Source: a virus
Virus record (IMG/VR): IMGVR_UViG_3300010153_000043
Coordinates: 1-33,700 of that record
Strand: one strand, 5' to 3'
DNA: 33,700 bases
A model generated the notes under the pieces. It did no database searches, was not told where the DNA came from, and saw nothing but the letters and a program-made list of their open reading frames with translations. Positions 1 through 7,072 of the stretch are shown in pieces. Each line of letters begins with the position of its first letter. The first letter of the stretch is position 1. The translations under genes were made by a program, and so were the position numbers.

Positions 1-18
1 ACTAACAAAGGACTCAAC

Positions 19-330
19 ATGACCAATCAAAAGAAAGGTAAAGGCAGACCGAAAGGAAGCGGTAACGGTCGTTTACTTGCTCCTAAGAATCTTATAAGTA
101 GGGCTATAAAGGAAAGGAATATAAATAGCCTCCTTTGGGCGTTTATAACGCTTACACATAACGAGATACGGGAGGACGGGAAGCCGTCAACGTTCAGCGG
201 GAGCGACTTACAACACTTTGTTAAATTGCTGCACTTGCGGGAGGTTGAGCGACCAATGACAAATGCCGCAAATGCAGAAATGGCTACACTGCAACTACAG
301 CAATGGCTTGACGCAGACACAGCAAAATGA
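19..330 (+). CDS. Small basic protein, possible small terminase subunit
   Basis: The protein has 103 residues. The start ATG follows an AAAGGA element at a plausible spacing. The first 20 residues are very basic and contain an AT-hook-like GRPKGSG motif, which suggests nucleic-acid binding. The rest looks helical, with a Gln/Leu-rich end. It is the last + strand gene before terL, where many phages place the small terminase subunit, the DNA-recognition part of the packaging motor. That position plus the basic N-terminus is the only support; I see no diagnostic motif. A gap of almost 1.2 kb separates it from terL, which is unusual for a terS-terL pair. It could equally be an unrelated DNA-binding protein. 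Confidence 0.6.
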   Translation: MTNQKKGKGRPKGSGNGRLLAPKNLISRAIKERNINSLLWAFITLTHNEIREDGKPSTFSGSDLQHFVKLLHLREVERPMTNAANAEMATLQLQQWLDADTAK

Positions 331-450
331 ATCGGTGTATGCTGCAAATGCAAAATCATCGGTAGGCGGTTAGAACGGCTGGGGGTTACTTGAACTATCT
401 AAACTGTGTAAGTCAAACAGCAAATCTCGGTGGCAGTTAGTACATCGCCA

Positions 451-501
451 GTGTGGAAAGGGAGGGGGTTCACCCGAACTCGCCCCCTCCTCTTTGTACA
501 C
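451..501. other. GC-rich nested hairpin
   Basis: GGAGGGGG (461-468) pairs with CCCCCTCC (483-490). Inside, TTC pairs with GAA around an ACCC loop. Outside, AAAG (457-460) pairs with CTTT (492-495) across one bulged T, and GTGT (451-454) pairs with ACAC (498-501). There is no clear T-tract on either side, so it is not a textbook intrinsic terminator. Confidence 0.65.
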
Positions 502-569
502 AAGATGTGCGGTCAAGGCTGTTTGTCGATGTCCGAGAATAGGTGGTGACCAAGTTACAAGAGATATAG

Positions 570-612
570 CAACGCTGGAGAGTGTGTTATATAAACACGC
601 TCGTAAGCGTTG
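570..612. other. Two-layer hairpin
   Basis: CAACGCT (570-576) pairs with AGCGTTG (606-612). A symmetric 3/3 internal loop follows, then GAGTGTGTT (580-588) pairs with AACACGCTC (594-602) with one G-T pair around a five-base ATATA loop. It has no T-tract. The two-layer form suggests a folded RNA rather than a simple terminator. Confidence 0.6.
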
Positions 613-663
613 CGGTCGCCTCACTAGTTCCTGATGCTATCTACTCGAATAACTAAAAGTCTA

Positions 664-708
664 AGCCCAGTGCGAATGTGATACTCAATCACATTGTAGC
701 ACTGGGCT
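664..708 (-). terminator. Long hairpin, probable terminator of the 716-1084 gene
   Basis: AGCCCAGTGC (664-673) pairs perfectly with GCACTGGGCT (699-708), and inside it AATGTGAT (675-682) pairs with ATCACATT (688-695) around a five-base loop. It begins 8 bases beyond the stop of the - strand gene 716-1084. On the - strand the stem is followed by a weak run (AGACTTTTAGTT), so intrinsic termination is plausible but imperfect. It could also stop transcripts coming from the gene at 19-330. Confidence 0.55.
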
Positions 709-715
709 GGTCGAC

Positions 716-1084
716 TTACCAAGTACCGTCGTCTGAATCTAGGTATGTATCTAAGCAGTCTGAAAGTTCAATGTTTGTTTGGTCGAATGGTTCGAATCCA
801 GGAATAACTATCTCTAGTGTCTTGTTATCTCCAATGAATGCAAAGAATGTACGTGTGTACGTGTCTTTTACCGCTCCGTATACCTCAAGGTCCATTAACT
901 CTAGGTGTAATCTAGTGTCGTTACTTTCTTGGTTTAAGTATAGTCCAACTGGTGACTTGATGTATACTCTGAATGATGAATCACCCATTGGGTCAACCGT
1001 TACTGTGCTATGTCTCATAGCCCTACGTTGTAGGTTGGCTTGTATTTTCTCTGCGAGTTGTGAGTGGGTTAGTTGGTCAGTCAT
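716..1084 (-). CDS. Hypothetical protein on the opposite strand to the late genes
   Basis: The protein has 122 residues starting MTDQLTHSQL. I chose the ATG at 1084 because GGAG (1091-1094) lies 6 bases upstream. A TTG 12 bases further out would overlap that ribosome binding site. The product is soluble and mixed alpha/beta in look, with an acidic C-terminus (DCLDTYLDSDDGTW). No family is recognised. It is the only - strand gene left of 26.9 kb and stands alone between hairpins (664-708 on one side, 1367-1385 and 1432-1477 on the other). That is the arrangement of an independently expressed cargo gene (moron), which is an inference from layout. An overlapping + strand reading frame (678-1103) has no ribosome binding site and is taken as its shadow. 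Confidence 0.75.
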   Translation of the reverse strand: MTDQLTHSQLAEKIQANLQRRAMRHSTVTVDPMGDSSFRVYIKSPVGLYLNQESNDTRLHLELMDLEVYGAVKDTYTRTFFAFIGDNKTLEIVIPGFEPFDQTNIELSDCLDTYLDSDDGTW

Positions 1085-1139
1085 TTTAATCTCCAATGAT
1101 TAAGGTTAAGCCCGTAGGCAGTGTGTGTATGAACGGGTG

Positions 1140-1158
1140 AGCATAACTGTGTTATGCT
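1140..1158. promoter_or_regulatory. Operator-like palindrome
   Basis: AGCATAAC, a 3-base spacer TGT, and GTTATGCT form a perfect 8-3-8 inverted repeat. It lies 56 bases upstream of the start of the - strand gene 716-1084, a typical place for a repressor site. Which protein binds is unknown; the two HTH proteins at 26.9-27.5 kb are candidates only by default. Confidence 0.45.
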
Positions 1159-1431
1159 ATAGTGACAGAAGCACACAACTACAGAGGGCTAACCGACATT
1201 GGGTTACTGACAACTATCCACGGCAACGGTGTGCAATGATATGCTGTGTGTAGATATGTATGCTAACTCCTCTATGCTATCTCCCCTCACTGTCTATTCC
1301 CCTGGTAGTTCATCGTAGTAAGAAGTGTAGCAAGGGAGTGGAGTGCGACACGGAAGTGGCGTGCGTAGCGACCCTTGCGGTCGCTTGTGTGTGTATGCGT
1401 GTGTGTTGTGTTATGCTAATCTAATAAACTA

Positions 1432-1477
1432 GTGGCGATAAAAATATGATACATTAATTCATATCTTTTATCGCCAC
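1432..1477. other. Near-perfect 18-bp hairpin in front of terL
   Basis: GTGGCGATAAAA (1432-1443) followed directly by ATATGA pairs with TCATAT, one bulged C, and TTTTATCGCCAC (1466-1477). The loop has 9 bases. The stem ends 25 bases before the terL start. It lacks a T-tract downstream on the + strand. Possible roles are an RNase processing site, a leader that controls terL expression, or a packaging signal; the sequence does not decide. Confidence 0.6.
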
Positions 1478-1502
1478 GGTCAACTACTCATTAGGCTGGT
1501 CA

Positions 1503-3014
1503 ATGCAACTCACTCAAGTACAATCAATCTTTACTGACCCATTCCAGTTCATTAGTCGCTTAAACATTGTCGATAAGACTGGTAAGGTTGTTAAACTGGT
1601 ATTGAATGCCGAACAGATAGATATAATCAATGCCTTGCAAGAGGGTAATGACACACTTATTCTTAAGCCTAGACAGATAGGTAGTAGTACTGTTGTATGT
1701 GCTTATATGTTCTGGAAAGCATACACAGCAACAACACCATTAACTTGTATCATCTTGTCTTATAAGATTGCTAGTTCTAAGCACTTACTGCATATACACA
1801 AGAGATTCTATCAGTATCTTCCTGAGGTGTTGAAGAGACCATTGGATATAGACAATACAACAGAGTTAGCATTCAAGGGTGGTGGTAGGATTGTTGCAGC
1901 TGCAGCAACTCAAGCAGGTGGTCTACGTTCTTACACTTGTTCTATGCTACACATATCAGAGTATGCTTTTGCAGAGAATCCTGAGGAGTTAAAAGCAACT
2001 GCTATTAGTGCATTGAATGATGGTCAACTAGTGATTGAGAGTACTGCTAACTATTACAATGATGCGTTATGGAAAGAGATACACAAGTGTTTGATAGGTG
2101 AGGCTAGTTGGAGATACTTGTTCTTTCCTTGGTTTAAGCATTCAGAGTATACAATGGAAGATATACCAATAGACTTAACTGATACAGAGTTAAAACTACA
2201 AGAAGACTTTGGCTTAACATTGGGTCAGTTGTGTTGGCGTAGAGAGAAGGTCAGTAAGTTAGGATGGGAGAAGTTTGTACGAGAGTATCCTTTGACATTG
2301 GATGAGGCATATAGGATTAGTGGTAATACGTATTTTAACTATGAAGACTTTGAGAATGTAGATGTAATAACGGTAAGTCCAACAGAATGGGTAACGTTTG
2401 AAGAACCTAAGGAAGACGATACATATGCTATTGGAGTAGATGTTAGTGGTGGTGTTGGTAGAGACTATGCAGTTATATTTTGTATAAGTAGAATGACATT
2501 ACAACCAGTGTGTATCTATAGAAGTAATACGGTAAGTCCGATACAATTAGCAGATTATATATACGATATGAGTGTGACATATAATAATGCATTGACATTG
2601 GTAGAGAGTAACAACTATGGACTAGCAACGATTAATGAGTTAAAGCACCAGGGGTTTTATAGGTATTGGTTAGATGCACATACTGGAAAAGATTTCTTAA
2701 CTACTTCTAGAACAAAACCACTATTATTCGAGAATCTCAAGAAAGGAATACAGACAGGTGCTATTAGAATGATAGACAATGTAACGATGACAGAACTAAG
2801 AAGTATAACGGTAGATGAGAAAGGTGTGCTAAAGTTTGGAGAGGATATGGACACTCACTGTGATAGTGCAATGGCAATGGCATTAGCATATTGGTGTTTG
2901 AATAGTGTTAAGGTTAAAGAGCGAGCGTATTTACCGGATTGGATAATAGATATGAAAGCAGATAAAATTAGAGATAATGCTGGTGTTAGTCCCAGGTTGC
3001 ATAGACGGTATTGA
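1503..3014 (+). CDS. terL: Terminase large subunit
   Basis: This is the ATPase-nuclease that pumps phage DNA into the prohead through the portal. The protein has 503 residues. The ATPase half has a Walker A variant, KPRQIGSST (residues 55-63), a Walker B region MLHISEYA (148-155) with the catalytic Glu after Ser, and a coupling motif IESTAN (178-183). The RNase H-like nuclease half has acidic residues at D313 (GVDVSGG), E368 (LVESNN) and D454 (HCDSAMA). All expected parts are present at normal spacing, so the gene looks intact. The ribosome binding site is weak (TTAGGCTGG region), and a long hairpin lies just upstream. Portal follows 34 bases later. The packaging type (cos or headful) cannot be told from this sequence. 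Confidence 0.95.
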   Translation: MQLTQVQSIFTDPFQFISRLNIVDKTGKVVKLVLNAEQIDIINALQEGNDTLILKPRQIGSSTVVCAYMFWKAYTATTPLTCIILSYKIASSKHLLHIHKRFYQYLPEVLKRPLDIDNTTELAFKGGGRIVAAAATQAGGLRSYTCSMLHISEYAFAENPEELKATAISALNDGQLVIESTANYYNDALWKEIHKCLIGEASWRYLFFPWFKHSEYTMEDIPIDLTDTELKLQEDFGLTLGQLCWRREKVSKLGWEKFVREYPLTLDEAYRISGNTYFNYEDFENVDVITVSPTEWVTFEEPKEDDTYAIGVDVSGGVGRDYAVIFCISRMTLQPVCIYRSNTVSPIQLADYIYDMSVTYNNALTLVESNNYGLATINELKHQGFYRYWLDAHTGKDFLTTSRTKPLLFENLKKGIQTGAIRMIDNVTMTELRSITVDEKGVLKFGEDMDTHCDSAMAMALAYWCLNSVKVKERAYLPDWIIDMKADKIRDNAGVSPRLHRRY

Positions 3015-3048
3015 AAGTGTATAGTATTGTTGGTGTTGGAGAATAGAT

Positions 3049-4695
3049 ATGCGTACGAATGCTGAGATTGTACATTTGATTAGAACTGTGTTGGATGAGC
3101 ATAATCATTTCTATGACCAACAAAGAGCAGAGTTAAAGCGATACCGAGATGTATATGAGAATCGTTTTTGGCAGTCAGAGTATATGGATGACACGATGAT
3201 TCGTGTAGAGACTGCTGATTGTTTTGCTTATGTTGAGGGATTCATAGCGTCTTTGTTTTCTAGGAATCCAGCAATAGTTGTTGCTAAAGATAAAAGTATT
3301 GCTGAGGGTAATCCTCAGATGGCACAAGAAGTGGTTAATCGTTTTTTGTTTGACAAACGAGAACAGTTAGAGATAGCAAGTAGACTCGCCCTCATTTATC
3401 CCTCAAGTTTCTTGAAACTTTCTCCCACTGATAGTACGGATATGCTTGAAAGAGTCTCTATCCGTGCTATTCCGTGTTGGGAGATTATTCGAGATTTAGA
3501 TGCGTCGAGTTGGGATGAGCAACGGTTTGTGGCACATACTTACTACTTGAGTATACCTGAGGCTAGGGAAAAGTTTGGTCGTAAGAAGTTTACGGCTATA
3601 CCGAAAGTAGAATACTTTACACCTCAAGATAAGTATACTGGTGTTAGTGAAGATTTGCCGGATGACTATTTGTATATTCAGGTAGTAGAGTTTTACGACC
3701 TAGCATACGATAAGTTGTATATGTGGACTCCAAACCATAATGATGGTGAAACATTGTTGGAGAAAGAGCAGATACCGATTCGGACTTATGACGACAAACC
3801 GATGAGTAGTATTTGTCCGTTGTATTATTCTCGACGACCTGAGAAACCGATGTTGGGTATGAGTGCTGTATGTCGAGTATATGACCAGTTTTATGAGAAG
3901 AACATTCTGCGTACATATTGGGCGAATAGTGTACGAAGAGATTCTCGTCAATATTTGTATAAAGAAGGTGCATTAGATGAAGAGGCATTGGCTAAGATTA
4001 CTGCCGGTGTAGATGGTGCAATGATTCCGGTAGATGAACCGATACTGGATGGTGTTATACGTAGTGTTGGTGTTGAGCCATTGAGTGGTAACTTTGATAG
4101 ATATTTGGCGTACATTGAGCAAGATATAAACCGTGGAAGTATTCTTGCTCCATTCAGTCGAGGAGAGGCGACTAAAGCGACAGCAACCGAAGTTACTGCT
4201 CTGGCTCAATACTCTGCTAGTGAGATTGGTAAGATGGCTAGGGAACGAGATAATGCGATAGAGTTGTTGGCTTTAACGTATCTCAGAACCATTGCTTTGT
4301 TAGCAGAAGACGATGAGACTGCGTTTATTGAACTAGAGGGTTTACCAAAAGTTATTACGGTAACTGACCTAGATGCTAAGTTTAAGGTGGTCGCACTGGA
4401 CCAGTCGTCAACTCCTTTGTCTGAGGCAATCAAACGGTCCAACTTGGTTCAACTAATGCCAGTGTTAATGCAGTTGGGAGTACCAATGGATAAAGTCAAA
4501 GATGAGATTATCCGATTGTACGATTTACCCGAATCTTTTAAAGAAAGCCCACCACCACCTCCAGCTGCACCTCCAGGAATGGGCGGTGGAATGGGTGGCG
4601 GTCCAGAAGACTTGACCACAGTACCTGGTGAAGTAGGGGCAATGGGAGAATCACCACTACAACAACTACCACAAATGTTGAATAGAGGTAGATAA
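3049..4695 (+). CDS. Portal protein
   Basis: The protein has 548 residues, and GGAG lies 9 bases before the ATG. Portals form the dodecameric ring at one head vertex and dock the terminase. The call rests on position directly after terL and on overall character: a helical, charged N-terminus, a Trp/Tyr-rich central part, and a helical stretch near residues 370-410 consistent with a portal stem/wing. The C-terminal 50 residues are low-complexity: a run of five prolines, then Gly/Met repeats (PPGMGGGMGGG), then a Gln/Leu end. The stop codon overlaps the next start (TAATG). I see no clear single motif, so the assignment is by context plus general resemblance. Confidence 0.85.
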   Translation: MRTNAEIVHLIRTVLDEHNHFYDQQRAELKRYRDVYENRFWQSEYMDDTMIRVETADCFAYVEGFIASLFSRNPAIVVAKDKSIAEGNPQMAQEVVNRFLFDKREQLEIASRLALIYPSSFLKLSPTDSTDMLERVSIRAIPCWEIIRDLDASSWDEQRFVAHTYYLSIPEAREKFGRKKFTAIPKVEYFTPQDKYTGVSEDLPDDYLYIQVVEFYDLAYDKLYMWTPNHNDGETLLEKEQIPIRTYDDKPMSSICPLYYSRRPEKPMLGMSAVCRVYDQFYEKNILRTYWANSVRRDSRQYLYKEGALDEEALAKITAGVDGAMIPVDEPILDGVIRSVGVEPLSGNFDRYLAYIEQDINRGSILAPFSRGEATKATATEVTALAQYSASEIGKMARERDNAIELLALTYLRTIALLAEDDETAFIELEGLPKVITVTDLDAKFKVVALDQSSTPLSEAIKRSNLVQLMPVLMQLGVPMDKVKDEIIRLYDLPESFKESPPPPPAAPPGMGGGMGGGPEDLTTVPGEVGAMGESPLQQLPQMLNRGR

Positions 4696-5174
4696 TGCCA
4701 CTGTATGCGTACAAATGCCGTAACTGTAATAAGATTCACGAAGAAATTTTGCGAATTCACGAGCCACATCTCGAAACCTGCGGTTTAGATACTTTTGAAA
4801 GTGGTTGTGGTGGTAGTTTATATCAATTAATTTTTGCGCCTCAGGCGCATACTAGTTGGAATACTACTGGTAGATATGGTGCTGATGGCTATTTTAGTCA
4901 AGCGCTGGGCAAGCACGTCGAAAGCCATAGTAAAGAACAAAAGATAATGGAAGCCAAAGGTTTTGTTTGTGAAGCAGACTTACCCAAGGACCGGTGGGAC
5001 GATGCGTTAACTCGACAAAAGGAGCGAGTTGCGGTACAAGATAAGTGTATTGAAACGTATACAACCGCTTTAGATAGTGGTAAAACTAAAGAAGAAGCCG
5101 TGGTCGAGGCGTTCACTGCTGAAGACGCACTGTCTGGTAAACTCGATAAAGCATTCTCAGGAGACAACAAATGA
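4695..5174 (+). CDS. FmdB-type zinc ribbon protein
   Basis: The protein has 159 residues. The first 50 match the FmdB/CxxC-CxxC-SSSS putative regulatory family: MPLYAYKCRNC, with C8 and C11 as the first zinc pair, then C29 and C38 as the second, and a LIFAPQAH segment after it. Family members are small zinc proteins with poorly known functions. The rest (about residues 60-159) is helical and charged and is not part of the zinc domain. The gene is wedged between portal and scaffold with one-base (TAATG) and four-base (ATGA) overlaps, so it is made together with the head proteins. It may act in head assembly or control of late expression; this is an inference. Confidence 0.8.
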   Translation: MPLYAYKCRNCNKIHEEILRIHEPHLETCGLDTFESGCGGSLYQLIFAPQAHTSWNTTGRYGADGYFSQALGKHVESHSKEQKIMEAKGFVCEADLPKDRWDDALTRQKERVAVQDKCIETYTTALDSGKTKEEAVVEAFTAEDALSGKLDKAFSGDNK

Positions 5175-5656
5175 ACGAAGAACTAGCAATGGAAATACAA
5201 GGGGCAGAGCAAGAAGACGAAATGATGTTTGCTGAAATGTCTCCCAAAGGTAACTTCACTTCAAAAGCATTGAATAACTTGGTTAAAGCAACCAATCGGT
5301 TATTGCCATTGTTTGGACAAACACCAGACTATCCTATGTTTGAGGGTAATCTTACTGAGTTCCCAACAGAGTTTGTGCGTGTATTAACTATGTTTAAAGG
5401 TGCTGTTGATAGTGCTGTACAGAACGACTTATTAGATGAAGAAATGTCTTTTGATATGGCTGAAGTACAATCAGACGAAATGGTCAATATGCTTGCCGGA
5501 AAGATTAACCAATTGGTTAATGAAAGAGACTTTAAACGTTACTTAAAAGAAACAACGGCTGAAGAAGAAGTTGAAGAAGAAGTTGAAGAAGAAGTTGCAC
5601 CAGATGGTGAAATGGTAGAAGAAGATATAGATAGTTTGTTTATGGAAAGAATGTAA
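5171..5656 (+). CDS. Acidic head-region protein, unknown
   Basis: The protein has 161 residues and is strongly acidic, with an EEEV tetrapeptide repeated three times near residues 131-142 and a Met-rich N-terminus. It overlaps the zinc-ribbon gene by an ATGA and is followed 19 bases later by the scaffold gene. I recognise no family. The acidic, helical make-up and the place just before the scaffold suggest a minor head or assembly protein. It might also be a second scaffold component, but nothing proves that. Confidence 0.8.
   Translation: MNEELAMEIQGAEQEDEMMFAEMSPKGNFTSKALNNLVKATNRLLPLFGQTPDYPMFEGNLTEFPTEFVRVLTMFKGAVDSAVQNDLLDEEMSFDMAEVQSDEMVNMLAGKINQLVNERDFKRYLKETTAEEEVEEEVEEEVAPDGEMVEEDIDSLFMERM
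5561..5596 (+). repeat. Tandem 12-bp repeat, three copies
   Basis: GAAGAAGAAGTT occurs three times in a row and encodes EEEV three times in the acidic protein 5171-5656. The reading frame stays open whatever the copy number, so length variation would be tolerated. Confidence 0.9.
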
Positions 5657-5675
5657 CCCCAAAAAAGGAAATAAA

Positions 5676-6527
5676 ATGAATAACGACACCACTCCCGAAA
5701 CGGGAACTGTTGAAGAAACTGTAGAAGAAGTAGAAGTAACAGACGAGACTACCGAACCTGGTGAAGATAGTATTGATGCTGATGCAGATACGGAAAGTAT
5801 TGAAGAACAGTTAATGACTATTGACGAGTTACTTGGCATTAATGAAGAAGACTACGAAGAGTTTGAAGAAGACGCAAACCACAAAGGTATGAAACCATTA
5901 CACGAATGGATGAAACACATACCAGAAGATGTAAGGAAACACGTTGCTAATATACGTTCATCATATACTCAGAAGACACAAGAACTTGCTGAAATGCGCA
6001 GACAACTCGACACAGAACGAGCCGAACTTATGCGACAACAAGATATGGCGGTCAACAACCCATTCCTTAAAGAAGCAGAAAAGGCACTCGAAAACCAAGG
6101 CGAAAACGACTTGTATACTGCAGAGGGAATGCAAGCAGAAATAAAACGACAAGCTGCAAGTATGCTTAAAGAAATGATGCAACCGGCTCGTGAAGAAATC
6201 CAGATGAAACAACGTCGTATGCAACTGGAAAACTTTAAAACAGAAAACCCTGAACTTATGCAAGATGAATACAGAATGCCCGTTGCTGAAATGCTAAGAG
6301 AAAGACCTGAACTGTCTCTAGAAGACGCATTCTATATTGTTAAAGCAAAGGTTGGTGTTGAAAAAGCAAAGGTAGAACGTGAAGAAATATCTAGACAACG
6401 TTCTAGTCGTAGAGAAACTTTGCGTAAAACTTCAACTGGTAAATCAGTAACTCCTAGTGGTACTCCTAAGTTTCGTGATGCTTGGGAGGCTTATCAATAT
6501 CATAAATCACAAACGGCTAAGAAATAA
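5676..6527 (+). CDS. Scaffolding protein
   Basis: The protein has 283 residues, preceded by an AAAGGAAAT ribosome binding site. Residues 1-75 are extremely acidic (Glu/Asp/Thr-rich). Residues 95-190 form a long charged helix with a Gln/Met-rich coiled-coil look (LAEMRRQLDTERAELMRQQ). The C-terminal 60 residues are basic, with Arg/Ser-rich stretches such as RQRSSRRETLRKTS. A basic C-terminal tail that binds the capsid protein is the normal design of phage scaffolds, which guide shell assembly and then leave. Its position two genes before the capsid gene fits. No protease gene is seen nearby. The stop overlaps the amidase start (TAATG). Confidence 0.8.
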   Translation: MNNDTTPETGTVEETVEEVEVTDETTEPGEDSIDADADTESIEEQLMTIDELLGINEEDYEEFEEDANHKGMKPLHEWMKHIPEDVRKHVANIRSSYTQKTQELAEMRRQLDTERAELMRQQDMAVNNPFLKEAEKALENQGENDLYTAEGMQAEIKRQAASMLKEMMQPAREEIQMKQRRMQLENFKTENPELMQDEYRMPVAEMLRERPELSLEDAFYIVKAKVGVEKAKVEREEISRQRSSRRETLRKTSTGKSVTPSGTPKFRDAWEAYQYHKSQTAKK

Positions 6528-6949
6528 TGGGACGAGGTAGAAGAAAAGTTGACAAAATTATTGTACACCACAGTGCAAGTCCCCAAGACACAACTGTTGA
6601 CCAAATCCGAGATTGGCACGTCAACGGGAATGGCTGGAGCGACATTGGGTATCATTATATTATATTGGCTGATGGTACACTTGAACGAGGACGGAACATA
6701 AACCGTACTGGAGCACATTGCAAAAACAAAAATAGAGGTAGTATTGGTATCTGTTTAACTGGAAATACCAGTAATGAGCCACCAACAATGCCACAGATAG
6801 AATCTTTAAAAGGAACATTGGGTATGTTGATTGAAGACTATCTGTTGACAAGACAAGATGTCTATGGTCACCGTGACTTTGGGGCTACAGAATGTCCTGG
6901 AGATTTCTTATACGCTTACTTACAACAATACAGACAGGGCTTGTGTTGA
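6527..6949 (+). CDS. N-acetylmuramoyl-L-alanine amidase endolysin
   Basis: The protein has 140 residues, a single Amidase_2/PGRP domain of the size of T7 lysozyme. It cuts the bond between MurNAc and L-Ala in peptidoglycan. Visible active-site parts are the zinc ligand H14 in IIVHHSAS, Y42 in SDIGYHYII, the second zinc histidine H115 in YGHRDFG, T121, and the third ligand C123 in ATECPGDF. The gene looks complete. There is no signal peptide, so it would need a holin; the holin candidate is 20 kb away at 26395. It overlaps the scaffold stop by one base (TAATG). Its last bases contain the -35 box of the capsid promoter. T7 lysozyme also inhibits its RNA polymerase; nothing here shows that role. 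Confidence 0.93.
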   Translation: MGRGRRKVDKIIVHHSASPQDTTVDQIRDWHVNGNGWSDIGYHYIILADGTLERGRNINRTGAHCKNKNRGSIGICLTGNTSNEPPTMPQIESLKGTLGMLIEDYLLTRQDVYGHRDFGATECPGDFLYAYLQQYRQGLC

Positions 6950-6974
6950 CAAGTCTATAATAAAACTGTAATAT
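6946..6974 (+). promoter_or_regulatory. Sigma-70-type promoter of the capsid genes
   Basis: TTGACA (6946-6951), a 17-base spacer, and TAATAT (6969-6974) form a near-consensus promoter. The -35 box overlaps the stop codon of the amidase gene. The expected transcript has a leader of roughly 90 bases before the capsid ATG at 7073. Confidence 0.85.
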
Positions 6975-7072
6975 GCTAATGTGTAACGGACTTACAAAGC
7001 ACCCCGACCACGAACATTCCTCACGGAACACGTTTAATCAGCATAAAATTAAACTCTTACTTAGGTAATACA

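Larger units (their letters stand above)
331..715. other. Hairpin-rich intergenic region
   Basis: About 385 bases have no convincing gene on either strand but carry three strong nested hairpins: 451-501, 570-612 and 664-708. The region is more GC-rich in its stems than the surrounding late genes. It lies between the + strand gene ending at 330 and the - strand gene ending at 716. It could be a structured non-coding RNA, part of a packaging site, or a pair of back-to-back terminators. The sequence alone does not decide between these. Confidence 0.5.
1085..1502. other. Intergenic control region upstream of terL
   Basis: Just over 400 bases hold no gene that I can support. They contain a palindrome at 1140-1158, a hairpin at 1367-1385 (AGCGACC/GGTCGCT around CTTGC), a GT-rich low-complexity run at about 1385-1411, and a long hairpin at 1432-1477. 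It probably carries the promoter of the - strand gene 716-1084 and the 5' leader of terL. I find no consensus promoter for either. Confidence 0.5.

Noticed and set aside
370-624. A - strand frame of 84 codons
   Set aside because: It runs through two strong hairpins, has no ribosome binding site and an unlikely composition.
789-799. GGTTCGAATCC, identical to a tRNA T-arm
   Set aside because: No matching acceptor or anticodon arms are found around it. It is the reverse complement of codons for PGFEP in the - strand gene.
678-1103. A + strand reading frame of 141 codons opposite the gene 716-1084
   Set aside because: It has no ribosome binding site, starts inside a hairpin, and has an odd Ser/Cys-rich composition. 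The - strand gene has a clear ribosome binding site and normal composition.
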